A stretch of 64,000 nucleotides of DNA from Aureimonas glaciei (lineage in GTDB: Bacteria > Pseudomonadota > Alphaproteobacteria > Rhizobiales > Rhizobiaceae), in the NCBI RefSeq assembly GCF_014643375.1, contig NZ_BMJJ01000002.1:310345-374344 (forward strand), in the 5' to 3' direction. The position numbers and the translations under genes are program-made. Positions within the stretch are counted from its first letter, which is position 1. Each line of letters opens with the position of its first letter. This document shows, piece by piece, positions 43,427 to 53,743 of this stretch. A model generated the notes under the pieces. It was not told the DNA's origin. It searched no databases and was given only the letters and a program-made list of their open reading frames with translations.

Positions 43427-44301
43427 TGCGCGCCGCCTTCTTTCCCCGCATGGTCCGCATGCTGGCCGCCTGGACGCTGGTCGGGCTGTTCTTCTTCCCG
43501 ATCTACTACTGGACGTCGGTCGCCTTCCGCGATGGCAAGGACATTTTTGCGCGGCCGCCGATCCTGTTCAATTTCACGCCGACCCTCGACAATTTCCAGA
43601 AGGTTTTCGGCATCACCTTCGCCGAGAGCGGCGCCGTGGCGGTGACGCCGGGCGGCGGCAATTTCTACATGGGGCCGCGGCTCTGGGATTCGATCGTCAT
43701 CGCCACCGGCTCGACGGCGCTGGCGCTGATCATCGCGACGCTCGCGGCCTACGCTTTGTCGCGCATGCAGTTCAAGGGCCGGCACCAGTTCGTCGGCTGG
43801 GTGCTGTCGACGCGCATGATGCCGCCGGTCGCCGTCGCGATCCCGATGTTCTTCATCTACAAGACGCTGGGTCTCCTCGACACCTATCTCGGCATGATCC
43901 TCATCCACACGCTGATGAACCTGCCGCTCGCCGTGCTCCTGATGAAGAGTTTTTTCGACGACATTCCGGCCGAGATCGACGAGAGCGCGGTGGTCGACGG
44001 CGCCAGCCGCTGGACGATTTTTCGCCGCCTGGTTCTGCCGATGGCGCGCGGCGGCATCGCGGCGACGGCGGTGCTCTGCTTCATCTTTTCCTGGACCGAA
44101 TTCCTGTTCGCGCTGACGTTGACGCAGACGGGCATCAAGACCGTGCCGGTGGTCTCCACCACCTTCGTCACCTCGGTCGGCACCGCCTGGGGCAACATGG
44201 CCGCGCTCGGCGCCGCCGCCATCGTGCCCGCCTTCATCTTCGTCCTGGCGGTCCAGAAGCATCTCGTGCGCGGCCTTACCATGGGCTCGCTGAAACAGTG
44301 A
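43426..44301 (+). CDS. ABC sugar/polyol importer permease, CUT1 type (MalG-like)
   Basis: 291 residues with six predicted helices, an EAA loop (EIDESAVVDGASRWTIFRRLVLP) and the MalG-type C-terminus (QKHLVRGLTMGSLKQ). The start ATG overlaps the stop of the first permease gene (TAATG), so the two subunits are coupled. A short extra periplasmic loop (ESGAVAVTPGGGNFYMG) lies between the first helices, as in mannitol/sorbitol-type permeases. Confidence 0.9.
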   Translation: MRAAFFPRMVRMLAAWTLVGLFFFPIYYWTSVAFRDGKDIFARPPILFNFTPTLDNFQKVFGITFAESGAVAVTPGGGNFYMGPRLWDSIVIATGSTALALIIATLAAYALSRMQFKGRHQFVGWVLSTRMMPPVAVAIPMFFIYKTLGLLDTYLGMILIHTLMNLPLAVLLMKSFFDDIPAEIDESAVVDGASRWTIFRRLVLPMARGGIAATAVLCFIFSWTEFLFALTLTQTGIKTVPVVSTTFVTSVGTAWGNMAALGAAAIVPAFIFVLAVQKHLVRGLTMGSLKQ

Positions 44302-44387
44302 TCGACCCGACCCCCGGAGAGGGGCGGAGCGAATACCCGCAGGCGGCAGGCGGGCGCGCAACTGCCGGATTGGGAGGAGACCGGACG

Positions 44388-45893
44388 ATGAGAGACTGGC
44401 AGCGCAAGAATTTCCTGGCATCGATCACCGATCGCTATGTCAGGGGCACGATGGACCGCCGCAGCTTTTTGCGCGCGGCGGGCAAGCTCGGGCTCGCCGC
44501 CGGTGCGCTCGGCGCCGGCATGGGCGGCGGCCGGCCCTTCCTCGGCCTCGGCACCCCGGCCTATGCGCAGGGCTCGATGGAACCCTCGGCCGAGATGATG
44601 AAATGGCTCGGCGACGTCGGCAAACCCTTCGCCGGCACGACGCTGCGGCTGGCGACCGAATCCACCCCGCCGTCCAACGCCATCGCCAACAGTCTGAAAC
44701 CCTTCTTCGAGCAGGCGACCGGCATCAAGATCGAGATCGAGGTGCTGCCGCTCGAACAGGTGCTGCAGAAGCTGACCCTCGACGTCGCCTCCTCGCTCGG
44801 CACCTACGACCTCTATTATATCGACCAGAGCTGGGCGGCGAGTTTTGCCCAGGATGTGTTCGACCCGCGCGAGCAGATCGAGGCCAAGCCCGACCTGTTC
44901 TATCCCGACTACAACATCGACGATTTCCTGCCGGCGCTGGTCGACGGCATTTCCAAGTATGGCGACGCCATGGTCGGCGTGCCCTACGACATCCCGATCT
45001 TCATCATGCAGTACCGCAAGGACATCTACGACGAGCTGAAGCTGAAGGCGCCGGAGACGCTGGAGGAGCTCTACGAGAACTCCAAGGCGATCACCGATGC
45101 CAAGGGGCCGGCGATGTACGGCACGTCGGGCCAGATGAAGTCCGGCCATTACAGCCTGGAATGCGACTGGACGGCCTGGCTCTGGGGCCATGGCGGCCAG
45201 ATCTTCGACGCCGACAAGAAATTCGCCGGCAACAACGAGGCGGGCCTTGCCGCGATGGAATACTGGGACCGGCTGCACAAGACGATGCCGCCCGGCGTCA
45301 ACGGCTGGACATGGGACGGGCAGGGCCAGTCGGTCAGCCAGGGCGTCGCGGCGTCGATGCTGTCCTGGGGCGAGTTCTTCCCCTTCTTCGACGATCCGAA
45401 GTCCGGCCAGATCTCCGGCCTGATGGAGGCCGCCGTGCCGCCGCGGGCAAACAGCCTGATCACCCCCGACAAGACCGGCTTCGGCGAGATCCCGGGCGTC
45501 GGCCACCAGGGCGGGTCGAGCCTCGCCGTGTCGAAATACTCCAAGAGCCCGGACGCCGCCTGGGTGTTCATGCAGTGGGCGACCTCGGCCGACACGCAGG
45601 CGCTGATCACCGTGCTCGGCGGCGGCACCGGGCCGACCCGCACCAGCGTCTACGACGACCCGCGCGTACTCGCCAATGCCCGCGTCGGCGCCGGCACCAC
45701 GCGCCATCTGCCGGTGGTGCGCGAGACCATCGCCAAGCACATGGGCTCCGAGCCCGACCTGCCGGAATGGGCGGAAATCTCCAGCGACACGATCCCAGTC
45801 GGTCTCGGCCGCTACTTCGCCGGCGAATTCGCCAGCCCCAAGGAGGCGATGGACGACATCGCCGCCAAGGTCACCGGCATCCTCGCTGGCTGA
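44388..45893 (+). CDS. ABC sugar/polyol importer substrate-binding protein, CUT1 type
   Basis: 501 residues. The start at 44388 has GGGAGGAG upstream. A twin-arginine signal (MDRRSFLRAAGKLGLAAG) begins about residue 22 and ends near AYAQG. The mature protein is a family 1 binding protein with sugar-contacting segments such as YDLYYIDQSWAASF and GVPYDIPIFIMQYRKD. The long N-region before the RR motif is unusual and the ATG of MDRRSF could be an alternative start. Likely ligand: a polyol or disaccharide. Confidence 0.9.
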   Translation: MRDWQRKNFLASITDRYVRGTMDRRSFLRAAGKLGLAAGALGAGMGGGRPFLGLGTPAYAQGSMEPSAEMMKWLGDVGKPFAGTTLRLATESTPPSNAIANSLKPFFEQATGIKIEIEVLPLEQVLQKLTLDVASSLGTYDLYYIDQSWAASFAQDVFDPREQIEAKPDLFYPDYNIDDFLPALVDGISKYGDAMVGVPYDIPIFIMQYRKDIYDELKLKAPETLEELYENSKAITDAKGPAMYGTSGQMKSGHYSLECDWTAWLWGHGGQIFDADKKFAGNNEAGLAAMEYWDRLHKTMPPGVNGWTWDGQGQSVSQGVAASMLSWGEFFPFFDDPKSGQISGLMEAAVPPRANSLITPDKTGFGEIPGVGHQGGSSLAVSKYSKSPDAAWVFMQWATSADTQALITVLGGGTGPTRTSVYDDPRVLANARVGAGTTRHLPVVRETIAKHMGSEPDLPEWAEISSDTIPVGLGRYFAGEFASPKEAMDDIAAKVTGILAG

Positions 45894-46023
45894 CGGTGCC
45901 TCCATTCCGGCGCGGGCTCTCCCCCGCGCCGGCATGTCGGGCGGCAACGCCCGCCGCGGCGGCGTCCCAGCGCCGCCGCCCAGTTTCGACCAGCCGCTTC
46001 GACGACCCGCCCAAGGACGCGCC

Positions 46024-46749
46024 ATGACCGACAAGCCCCTGATCGCGATCACCGGCGCCAGCTCCGGCATCGGCGAAGCCACCGCCATCGCCTTCTCCCG
46101 CGCCGGCTACCCGCTGCTGCTGATGGCGCGGCGGCTCGACCGCATGGCGGCGCTGAACCTGCCGGACGCCGTGCTGCGCCAGGTCGACGTGCGCGACCGT
46201 GCCGCGCTCGCCGCCGCCGTCGCCGACGGCGAGGCGGCTTTCGGCCCGGTCGACCTCATGTTCGCCAATGCCGGCGTCGCCCATCTCGCCGACATCGCGA
46301 CGCAGCCGCCGGAAGACTGGGACGCGATGATCGACATCAACACCAAGGGTGTGATGAACACCGTCCACGCCGTGATGGCCGGCATGATCGCCCGCCGCCG
46401 CGGCACGCTGGTGATGATGAGCTCGATCGCCGGCCGAAAGGTCTATCCCGACCATACCGTCTACTGCGGCACGAAATTTTTCGTCCATGCCGTGTCCGAG
46501 AGCCTGCGCGAATATCTCTCGGCCTACGACGTGCGCGTCCAGGTGATCTCGCCGGGCGTGATCGAGACCGAGGTCCTGTCGGGGGTCAAGGACGCCGGCA
46601 CGTTGGCCGCCTACCAGGCCAACAAGGCGGCGATCGGCGGCGGCATCGGCCCCGAGCACGTCGCCGACCTCATCCTCTCGACCTACCAGATGCCGCAGAA
46701 CGCCCTCGTCCAGGAGATCTGCATCACCCCGACGCGCCAGCGCTACTGA
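46024..46749 (+). CDS. Short-chain dehydrogenase/reductase (classical SDR)
   Basis: 241 residues. The NAD(P) motif ITGASSGIGEA is at the N-terminus; LFANAGVAHLADI, the catalytic Ser in LVMMSSIAGRK, Tyr and Lys in YCGTKFFVHAVSES, and SPGVIETEVLSG follow. The Arg pair after strand 2 (MARRLDRMA) favours NADP. It sits between the binding-protein and ATPase genes of the importer, so it probably oxidises or reduces the imported compound. YdfG-like in overall pattern. Confidence 0.92.
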   Translation: MTDKPLIAITGASSGIGEATAIAFSRAGYPLLLMARRLDRMAALNLPDAVLRQVDVRDRAALAAAVADGEAAFGPVDLMFANAGVAHLADIATQPPEDWDAMIDINTKGVMNTVHAVMAGMIARRRGTLVMMSSIAGRKVYPDHTVYCGTKFFVHAVSESLREYLSAYDVRVQVISPGVIETEVLSGVKDAGTLAAYQANKAAIGGGIGPEHVADLILSTYQMPQNALVQEICITPTRQRY

Positions 46750-46847
46750 CGCGCCGGACGTGCCAACCCCGACTGGCCTTCTGGCCGCCGGGACCGTGCC
46801 GCAGCGATCCGCGACCGGGACCGCCTAGTCCAAGGAATCCATCGATC

Positions 46848-47915
46848 ATGGCCAGTGTCGAATACCGCAAGATCGGAAAGTCCTACGGGGCGGTCGAGAT
46901 CATGCGCGACGTCTCGTTCCGCATCGAGCATGGCGAGTTCGTCGTGCTCCTCGGCCCCTCCGGCTGCGGCAAGACCACCCTTCTGAGGATGACCGCGGGC
47001 CTCGAAAGCATCTCCGCCGGCGATCTCCTGATCGGTGACACGAGGGTCAACGACAAGCATCCGCGCGACCGCGATATCGCCATGGTCTTCCAGAACTACG
47101 CGCTCTATCCGACGATGAAGGTCTACGACAACATCGCCTTCAGCCTCGAGGTGGCAAAAGTCCCGAAGGCCGAGGTGCGGCGCAAGGTCGAGCAGGCCGC
47201 TTCCATCCTCAACCTGACCGACTATCTCCACCGCTATCCCAAGGAACTCTCCGGCGGCCAGCGCCAGCGCGTCGCCATGGGCCGCGCCATGGTGCGCGAG
47301 GCCGAGGTCTTTCTGTTCGACGAGCCCTTGTCCAATCTCGACGCCAAGCTGCGCGCCCATATGCGGCTGGAGATCCGGCAGCTGCACGACCGGCTGAAGA
47401 CGACGACGGTCTACGTCACGCACGACCAGATCGAGGCGATGACCATGGCCGACAAGATCGTCCTCCTGCAGGGCGGCAAGATCGTCCAGATCGGCTCGCC
47501 CGACGAGATCTACGAGCGGCCGAATTCGAAATATGTCGCCGATTTCATCGGTTCGCCGTCGATGAACTTCATCGATGGCGAGATCGCCGTGGCGGACGGC
47601 GCGCCGGTGTTCCAGGCGCCGGGCGTGTCGATCCCGATCCCGGCCGGAAGCCGCGCCCGGCCGGGGCAGCGCGTCACTCTCGGCGTGCGCCCAAACGATC
47701 TGGCAGTCGCCGCCGGCGGCCACATTCACGGCGAGGTGATCCTGTCGGAGACGACCGGCGCCGACGTGCAGCTGCACGTGATGATCGACGGGCGCGACAC
47801 CGTCGCCGTCGTGCCGCGCAGCGAGAAGCGCGCCGCCGGCACGCTCGTCGGCCTCACCGTCGCGCCCGAGAACGTCCATCTCTTCGACGCGGAGACCGAG
47901 AAGCGCATCGACTGA
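46848..47915 (+). CDS. ABC sugar importer ATPase, UgpC/MalK type
   Basis: 355 residues with a fully canonical nucleotide-binding domain: Walker A GPSGCGKTTLLRM, signature ELSGGQRQRVAMGRA, Walker B EVFLFDEPLSNLDAKLR and H-loop YVTHDQIEAMT. A TOBE/OB regulatory domain follows (about 240-350). As the only ATPase gene of this operon it should act as a homodimer, in contrast to the asymmetric pair of the first importer. 98 bases after the SDR gene. Confidence 0.93.
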   Translation: MASVEYRKIGKSYGAVEIMRDVSFRIEHGEFVVLLGPSGCGKTTLLRMTAGLESISAGDLLIGDTRVNDKHPRDRDIAMVFQNYALYPTMKVYDNIAFSLEVAKVPKAEVRRKVEQAASILNLTDYLHRYPKELSGGQRQRVAMGRAMVREAEVFLFDEPLSNLDAKLRAHMRLEIRQLHDRLKTTTVYVTHDQIEAMTMADKIVLLQGGKIVQIGSPDEIYERPNSKYVADFIGSPSMNFIDGEIAVADGAPVFQAPGVSIPIPAGSRARPGQRVTLGVRPNDLAVAAGGHIHGEVILSETTGADVQLHVMIDGRDTVAVVPRSEKRAAGTLVGLTVAPENVHLFDAETEKRID

Positions 47916-48317
47916 GCGCGGGAGGCGGGGGCGGTCGCAGATCGTCCGTCCCGTCCACCATCCGGTCTCCCGGCAAGGAGGAAGATCGGAAGGCTCCCGC
48001 CTGGGCGCCTCGGTCCCCTGCCGGCGCGCCGGGGCAATCCTGACCCAACGTTAAGGCGTGAGGCCGGGCGGCCGGTTCGATCTTAAGTGAGGATGGTCTT
48101 TGTGCGTTGCAGCATATCTGTTGTGGTGGTGGCTGGAAGCGCAGCAGAACCGCCGGATGAACGCTCTTTCCCCTAAAGTAGCATAGTCAAAACCGCTGCT
48201 GGCATGAAACAGATGTCAGCAATTCAAATCGCCGGACCGGGGAAATGCGCCGAACACAGGCGTGAAGTCCGGCGACGGTCTGGGTTCTGTGGGCTTCGAC
48301 ACTCTGGGAGGATTTCG
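47916..48317. other. Upstream region of the Liv-type operon, no gene recognised
   Basis: 400 bases between the ATPase gene and the amino-acid/amide binding-protein gene. It becomes more A/T-rich at 48040-48230, where the promoter of the next operon must lie; I cannot assign boxes with confidence. No reading frame with support. Confidence 0.4.
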
Positions 48318-49682
48318 ATGACGATTATCAAGACGGGCTGGAACCGTCGCCAGCTGCTGAGGACCGGCGCCGCCGCCGGCGCAGGCCTGATGATGCCGCA
48401 CATTTTCACGCGCGGCGCCTGGGCCCAGGACCAGGCCTTCTGCAACAACCCGACCGGCGCGACCGTGACGCTCGGCTTCAACGTGCCGCAGTCCGGCGCC
48501 TATGCCGACGAAGGTGCCGATGAACTGCGCGCCTACCAGCTCGCCGTCCAGCATCTGAACGGCGAGGGCGACGGCGGCATGATCCCGCTGTTCAAGCCGT
48601 CGAGCCTGAAGGGCAACGGCATTCTCGGCAAGAAGGTCGTCTTCGTCACCGGCGACACCCAGACCAAGGCCGACATGGCCCGCGCGTCCGCCAAGCGCAT
48701 GGTCGAGGCCGACGGCGCGATCATGATCACCGGCGGCTCGTCCTCGGCCGAGGCCATCGCGGTGCAGTCGCTGTGCCAGGACATGGGCGTCCTGTTCATG
48801 GCCGGCCTGACGCACTCCAACGACACCACCGGCAAGGACAAGCGGCGCTACGGCTTCCGCCACTTCTTCAACGCCTACATGTCGGGCGTCGCGCTCGGCC
48901 CGGTGCTCGGCGAGGAATACGGCAAGGACCGCACCGCCTACCACCTGACGGCCGACTACACCTGGGGCTGGACCCAGGAAGAGTCGATGAAGAACGCCAC
49001 CGAGGCGCTCGGCTGGAAGACCATGCAGGCCGTCCGCACCCCGCTCGGCGCCGGCGACTTCTCGCAGTATCTGACGCCGGTCCTGAACTCGGGCGCCGAC
49101 GTCCTGATCCTGAACCACTACGGCGGCGACATGGTCAACTCGCTGCGCCAGGCCGTCACCCAGTTCGACATGAAGAGCAAGATGGTCGGCGGCAAGCAGT
49201 TCGAGATCGTCGTGCCCTTGTTCTCCGAGCTGATGGCGCAGGGCGCCGGCGACGCGGTGAAGGGCATTCTCGGCACCGCCAACTGGGATTGGAAGCTGGA
49301 AGACGAGGCGACGAAGGCCTTCTCGAAGTCCTTCGGCGCCGTCTACGGCACCCCGCCCTCGCAGGCCGCCCAGACCTGCTACGCGCAGACCCTGCTCTAC
49401 GCCAATGCCGCGGAAATGGCCGGCACCTTCTATCCGCCGGAAGTGATCAAGGCGCTGGAGGACTTCGAGTTCGACGGCCTCGGCAACGGCAAGACGCTCT
49501 ACCGCGGCTCCGATCACCAGTGCTTCAAGGACGTTCTGGTCGTGCGCGGCAAGCAGGCGCCGGCGAACCAGTTCGACCTGATGGAGATCGTCAAGACCGT
49601 GCCGCGCGACACCGTGACCTACGATCCCGCGATCTTCGGCGGCGAGCTCGGCCCCGCGGACGCCAAGATGTGCGCCGCCTGA
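48318..49682 (+). CDS. ABC importer binding protein, branched-chain amino acid/amide (HAAT) type
   Basis: 454 residues. The start at 48318 has GGGAGG upstream. A twin-arginine signal (NRRQLLRTGAAAGAGLMM) is cleaved near AWAQD. The mature protein is a periplasmic-binding-protein type I fold (VTLGFNVPQSGAYADEGADE, GGSSSAEAIAVQSLC, YHLTADYTWGWTQEES). The family also takes up urea, short amides and aromatic acids, so the ligand is open. Four Cys residues in the mature part may form disulfides. First gene of a complete five-gene importer operon. Confidence 0.92.
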   Translation: MTIIKTGWNRRQLLRTGAAAGAGLMMPHIFTRGAWAQDQAFCNNPTGATVTLGFNVPQSGAYADEGADELRAYQLAVQHLNGEGDGGMIPLFKPSSLKGNGILGKKVVFVTGDTQTKADMARASAKRMVEADGAIMITGGSSSAEAIAVQSLCQDMGVLFMAGLTHSNDTTGKDKRRYGFRHFFNAYMSGVALGPVLGEEYGKDRTAYHLTADYTWGWTQEESMKNATEALGWKTMQAVRTPLGAGDFSQYLTPVLNSGADVLILNHYGGDMVNSLRQAVTQFDMKSKMVGGKQFEIVVPLFSELMAQGAGDAVKGILGTANWDWKLEDEATKAFSKSFGAVYGTPPSQAAQTCYAQTLLYANAAEMAGTFYPPEVIKALEDFEFDGLGNGKTLYRGSDHQCFKDVLVVRGKQAPANQFDLMEIVKTVPRDTVTYDPAIFGGELGPADAKMCAA

Positions 49683-49765
49683 TCTGAGACGGAAGAGGAG
49701 AGGGCTGCCGGCAGGCCGGCAGCTCTTTCGCCATGACAGCCGATGCCGTGCGACCAGGGGAGCAC

Positions 49766-50779
49766 ATGGACGCCATCTTTCTTCAAATCATGAACGGTCT
49801 CGACAAGGGCGGAGCCTATGCGCTGATCGCGCTGGGTCTCACTTTGATCTTCGGCACGCTCGGCGTCGTCAATTTCGCCCATGGGGCGCTGTTCATGCTC
49901 GGCGCCTTCTGCGCCGTCGCCTTCTCCCGCATGCTCACCATTTCCGAAAAGGTCCGCGACGAGAGCATCACCTTCTTCGAGGCCTACAAGGAAGTGCCCT
50001 ATGCCGAGATCTGGTTCGGCAAGACCGGCACGGTTCTCCTCGACTGGGCCGTGCCCTTGTCGATCCTCCTCACCATTCCGGTCATGCTGCTCGTCGGGCT
50101 GATCATGGAGCGCGGGCTGATCCGCTTCTTCTACAAGCGCAGCCATGCCGAGCAGATCCTCGTCACCTTCGGCCTCGCCATCGTCCTGCAGGAGGTCGTC
50201 AAGTCCTTCTTCGGCGCCAATCCGATCCCGCTGAACGCTCCGGCCGCCTTTTCCGGTTCGACCGATGTCGGCTGGCTGATCGGTGCGGCCAACCTTTCCT
50301 ACCCGACCTGGCGCATCGTCTATTTCGCCTTCTCGCTGATCATCATCGCCGCCGTCTTCGCCTTCCTGCAGTTCACGACTTTCGGCATGGTGGTGCGGGC
50401 TGGCATGGCCGATCGCGAGACGGTGGGACTGCTCGGCATCAACATCGGCAAGCGCTTCACCATCGTCTTCGCGCTGGCCTCGCTGGTCGCCGGTCTTGCC
50501 GGGGTGATGTACACGCCGGTGCTGGCGCCGAGTTACCATCTCGGCATGGATTTCCTCGTCCTGTCCTTCGTCGTCGTCGTCGTCGGTGGCATGGGGTCGC
50601 TGCCGGGCGCGGTGCTGGCCGGCTTCCTCCTGGGGATCCTCCAGTCCTTCGCCTCGATGACCGAGGTCAAGGCGGTCGTGCCGGGGATCGACCAGATCAT
50701 CATCTACCTCGTCGCCGTCGTCGTGCTTCTGGTGCGGCCGCGCGGCCTGATGGGACGCCGCGGCGTCATGGAGACCTGA
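49766..50779 (+). CDS. livH: Branched-chain amino acid/amide ABC importer permease, LivH type
   Basis: 337 residues, about eight membrane helices, with LivH hallmarks ([28 protein letters not shown] split at [25 protein letters not shown]). An insertion of about 40 residues after helix 2 ([21 protein letters not shown]) makes it longer than E. coli LivH (308). The start MDAIFLQ at 49766 has AGGGGAG upstream. It forms the channel with LivM. Confidence 0.93.
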   Translation: MDAIFLQIMNGLDKGGAYALIALGLTLIFGTLGVVNFAHGALFMLGAFCAVAFSRMLTISEKVRDESITFFEAYKEVPYAEIWFGKTGTVLLDWAVPLSILLTIPVMLLVGLIMERGLIRFFYKRSHAEQILVTFGLAIVLQEVVKSFFGANPIPLNAPAAFSGSTDVGWLIGAANLSYPTWRIVYFAFSLIIIAAVFAFLQFTTFGMVVRAGMADRETVGLLGINIGKRFTIVFALASLVAGLAGVMYTPVLAPSYHLGMDFLVLSFVVVVVGGMGSLPGAVLAGFLLGILQSFASMTEVKAVVPGIDQIIIYLVAVVVLLVRPRGLMGRRGVMET

Positions 50780-50783
50780 GGCG

Positions 50784-52004
50784 ATGAGCACCACGATCGA
50801 GCGGTCCGCCGCCACCACGCCGTCCGGCCGGCCTGTCGCCGCGCCGTCCCTCAGCCAGCGCCTGTCCTCCGGCCAGGGGCGTGACGCCCTGCTTCTGGTG
50901 GTCTTCGCCATTGCCGTCTTCACCATGCCGATCTGGCTGGCGCCGATCGGGGCGGGCTATCCCGACATCCTGCAGAAGTTCGCGATCTTCGGCATCTTCG
51001 CCCTCGGCTTCAACATCCTGTTCGGGTTCTCCGGCTACCTCTCCTTCGGCCATGCCGCCTTCCTCGGCGCCGGCTCCTATGCCGCGGTCTGGATGTTCAA
51101 GCTGGTGTCGATGAACGTCATCTTCGCCGTGCCCTTTGCCGTCCTGATCGGGGCGATCTTCTCGCTCGGCATCGGCTATGTCAGCCTCCGGCGCTCGGGC
51201 ATCTACTTCTCGATCCTGACGCTCGCCTTCGCGCAGATGTCCTACAATCTGGCCTATTCCGTGCTGACCCCGATCACCAACGGCGAGACCGGCCTGCAGA
51301 TCGCGCGCACCGATCCGCGCGTCCTCGACCGGATGCTGGGCGATGCCGGGACCAGCATCCCGTCGCCGAACTTCTTCGGCATGGCGCTGCAGGGCTGGTC
51401 CGGTTTCTACTTCTGCGCCACGCTCCTCGTCATCGCCTTCGCCATCACCATGAAGATCAAGAACTCGACCTTCGGCATGATGCTGCTCGCCATCAAGTCG
51501 AACCAGAACCGCATGGGCTTCACGGGCTTTGCCACGCGGCCCTATCTCCTCACCGCCTTCGTCATCTCCGGCATGTATGCCGGGCTTGCCGGCGGCCTCC
51601 TGGCGGTCACCGATCCGCTCGCCGGCGCCGACCGGATGCAGTGGACGGCCTCGGGCGAGGTGGTGCTGATGACCATTCTCGGCGGCGTCGGCACGCTGCT
51701 CGGCCCCGTCCTCGGCGCGGCGGTGATGAAATATCTCGAGCAGATCTTCTCCTCCTTCAATGACGGTGTTCTCACCCGCTTCTTTGATTTCCTGCCGGAT
51801 GGCTTGCAGAGCTTCATGGTCGCGATCACCAGCCCCTTCGTTGGCGAGGGCTGGAACCTCACGCTCGGCATCCTCTTCATGGTCCTCGTCATCTTCCTGC
51901 CGGGCGGCCTGATGGAAGGCTTCAAGCGCATCGGCGGGCTCTGGTCGAAGCCGAGCGCCCGGGCCGCCGGTACGCCGCCGTCCCCCGTTTCGCCTGCGAA
52001 GTGA
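50784..52004 (+). CDS. livM: Branched-chain amino acid/amide ABC importer permease, LivM type
   Basis: 406 residues. A hydrophilic N-terminus of about 35 residues is followed by about ten helices with the LivM pattern ([22 protein letters not shown], split at [18 protein letters not shown]). It starts 4 bases after livH. There is a long cytoplasmic C-terminal tail rich in Pro/Ser. Confidence 0.93.
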   Translation: MSTTIERSAATTPSGRPVAAPSLSQRLSSGQGRDALLLVVFAIAVFTMPIWLAPIGAGYPDILQKFAIFGIFALGFNILFGFSGYLSFGHAAFLGAGSYAAVWMFKLVSMNVIFAVPFAVLIGAIFSLGIGYVSLRRSGIYFSILTLAFAQMSYNLAYSVLTPITNGETGLQIARTDPRVLDRMLGDAGTSIPSPNFFGMALQGWSGFYFCATLLVIAFAITMKIKNSTFGMMLLAIKSNQNRMGFTGFATRPYLLTAFVISGMYAGLAGGLLAVTDPLAGADRMQWTASGEVVLMTILGGVGTLLGPVLGAAVMKYLEQIFSSFNDGVLTRFFDFLPDGLQSFMVAITSPFVGEGWNLTLGILFMVLVIFLPGGLMEGFKRIGGLWSKPSARAAGTPPSPVSPAK

Positions 52005-52014
52005 GGGGCACGGC

Positions 52015-52770
52015 ATGACCATTCTTTCGATCAGCGGCGTCAACAAGCGTTTCGGCGGCCTGCGCGCCCTCGACAACGTCAACCTCAACGTCAAGGAGGG
52101 CAGCGTCCACGCCATCATCGGGCCGAACGGCGCGGGCAAGTCGACGCTGCTCAACTGCCTCGTCGGCCGCATCGTGCCGGACGAGGGCAGGGTGGATTTC
52201 GCCGGCCATTCGCTGCTCGGCCGCAAGGCCCATGAGATCAACCAGGCCGGCATCGCCCGCGTCTTCCAGACGCCGGAAACCTTTGGCGAGCTCACCGTCT
52301 TCGAGAACGTCATGATCCCGGCCTTCGCCCGCCACGACGGCTCCTTCCGCATCAATCTGTGGAAGCGCGCGCTCGGTCGCGCCGAAATCCGCGAGGAGGC
52401 TGAGCACATCCTGGAAGACCTGCAGCTCGCCGACCAGCGCGACCAGCGCGTCGATTCCATGTCGCGCGGCGACAAGCGCCGGCTGGAGCTCGCCATGTGC
52501 CTGGTCCAGAAGCCGAAACTCCTTCTCCTCGACGAGCCGACCGCCGGAATGTCGCGCGCCGACACCAACAACACGGTCGAACTCCTGAAGAAGATCGCCG
52601 GCCGCGGCATCACCAAGGTGATCATCGAGCACGACATGCACGTCGTCTTCTCGCTGGCCGAGACCGTCAGCGTCATGGCGCAGGGCACGGTGATCGCGGA
52701 AGGCACGCCCGCCGAGATCAAGGCGAGCCCGCGCGTCCAGGAAGCCTATCTCGGGGGAGCCCATCTATGA
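52015..52770 (+). CDS. livG: Branched-chain amino acid/amide ABC importer ATPase, LivG type
   Basis: 251 residues. Walker A is GPNGAGKSTLLN, Walker B LLLLDEPTAGMSR, and the H-loop VIIEHDMHVVF. The signature region is SRGDKRRLELAMCL, where LSGGQ is replaced by MSRGDKR, a common variant in LivG-like proteins. Its stop overlaps the livF start (ATGA). Confidence 0.93.
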   Translation: MTILSISGVNKRFGGLRALDNVNLNVKEGSVHAIIGPNGAGKSTLLNCLVGRIVPDEGRVDFAGHSLLGRKAHEINQAGIARVFQTPETFGELTVFENVMIPAFARHDGSFRINLWKRALGRAEIREEAEHILEDLQLADQRDQRVDSMSRGDKRRLELAMCLVQKPKLLLLDEPTAGMSRADTNNTVELLKKIAGRGITKVIIEHDMHVVFSLAETVSVMAQGTVIAEGTPAEIKASPRVQEAYLGGAHL

Positions 52771-53555
52771 GCGACGTCCACGGCACCCTGTCCCCGCGCT
52801 CCGTCCCGGCCGTTGGCCTCGCGCCCGGCGCCGTGCCCTCGGTGGCGGCAAAACCCTTCCTGTCGGTGCGCGACATCCACGCCTATTACGGCGAGAGCTA
52901 TATCGTGCAGGGCGTTTCCTTCGAGGTGCGCGAAGGCGAGATCCTGGCGCTGCTCGGCCGCAACGGCGCCGGCAAGACCTCGACGCTGCGCACCATCGCC
53001 CGCACCACCACGCCGGCGCTGAAGGGCGGCGAGATCTGGCTCGACGGTGCGCCCCTGCACCTGATGAAGAGCCACGAGGCGGCGCAGGCCGGCGTCCAGC
53101 TCGTGCCCGAGGACCGGCGCATCATCGCCGGCCTGACGGTCGAGGAAAACCTCAAGCTCGCCCAGATCCAGAAGCCGATCGGCTGGTCGCTGGAGCGCAT
53201 TTACGAGCATTTCCCGCGCCTCGCCGAGCGCCGCACGCAGGAGGGCATCACCATGTCCGGCGGCGAGCAGCAGATGCTGGCGGTCGCCCGGGCGCTCGCC
53301 CGCGAGGTGAAACTTCTCCTCCTCGACGAGCCCTATGAGGGCCTCGCCCCGGTCATCGTGCAGGAAATCGAGCGCATCGTCGAGGAGATCAAAGGTCTCG
53401 GCATCACCACCATCCTCGTCGAACAGAACGCCGTCGCCGCGCTGCATCTCGCCGACCGGGCGATCGTGCTGGAAATGGGCGAGGTCGTGTTCGACGGCTC
53501 GGCGCAGGAGATGATCGACAACAAGGAACTCCGGCTGCAATATCTGGCGCTGTAG
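52767..53555 (+). CDS. livF: Branched-chain amino acid/amide ABC importer ATPase, LivF type
   Basis: 262 residues. A 30-residue extra N-terminus precedes the ATPase domain: Walker A GRNGAGKTSTLRT, signature TMSGGEQQMLAVARA, Walker B LLLDEPYEGLAP, and H-loop LVEQNAVAAL with Gln in the usual place of LivF. Last gene of the operon; a 15-bp hairpin (53631-53664) and a palindromic element follow. Confidence 0.93.
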   Translation: MSDVHGTLSPRSVPAVGLAPGAVPSVAAKPFLSVRDIHAYYGESYIVQGVSFEVREGEILALLGRNGAGKTSTLRTIARTTTPALKGGEIWLDGAPLHLMKSHEAAQAGVQLVPEDRRIIAGLTVEENLKLAQIQKPIGWSLERIYEHFPRLAERRTQEGITMSGGEQQMLAVARALAREVKLLLLDEPYEGLAPVIVQEIERIVEEIKGLGITTILVEQNAVAALHLADRAIVLEMGEVVFDGSAQEMIDNKELRLQYLAL

Positions 53556-53630
53556 CGACGTTCTGGTTGCCGATGGCAGGGGCGCGGTGCGGTCGGGTAC
53601 GATTACCCAGTCGTGCAGACGTACAGGGCT

Positions 53631-53664
53631 CGTCATCCCCGGGGCTACGGCCCCGAGGATGACG
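53631..53664. repeat. Short palindromic hairpin downstream of livF
   Basis: A 15-bp stem with one mismatch (CGTCATCCCCGGGGC / GCCCCGAGGATGACG, loop TACG). It shares the GTCATCC...GGATGAC ends and a GC hairpin core with the larger palindromic elements at 27268 and 53744, so it is probably a reduced member. There is no T-run, but it could protect the end of the liv mRNA. Confidence 0.65.
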
Positions 53665-53743
53665 ACTGGAAAGAAAACCGCTCTTCGGGCGGGTTCAGAG
53701 GGCAATAGCTGTCTTCGGTCGTCGAACGCGAACCTTCGAAACA

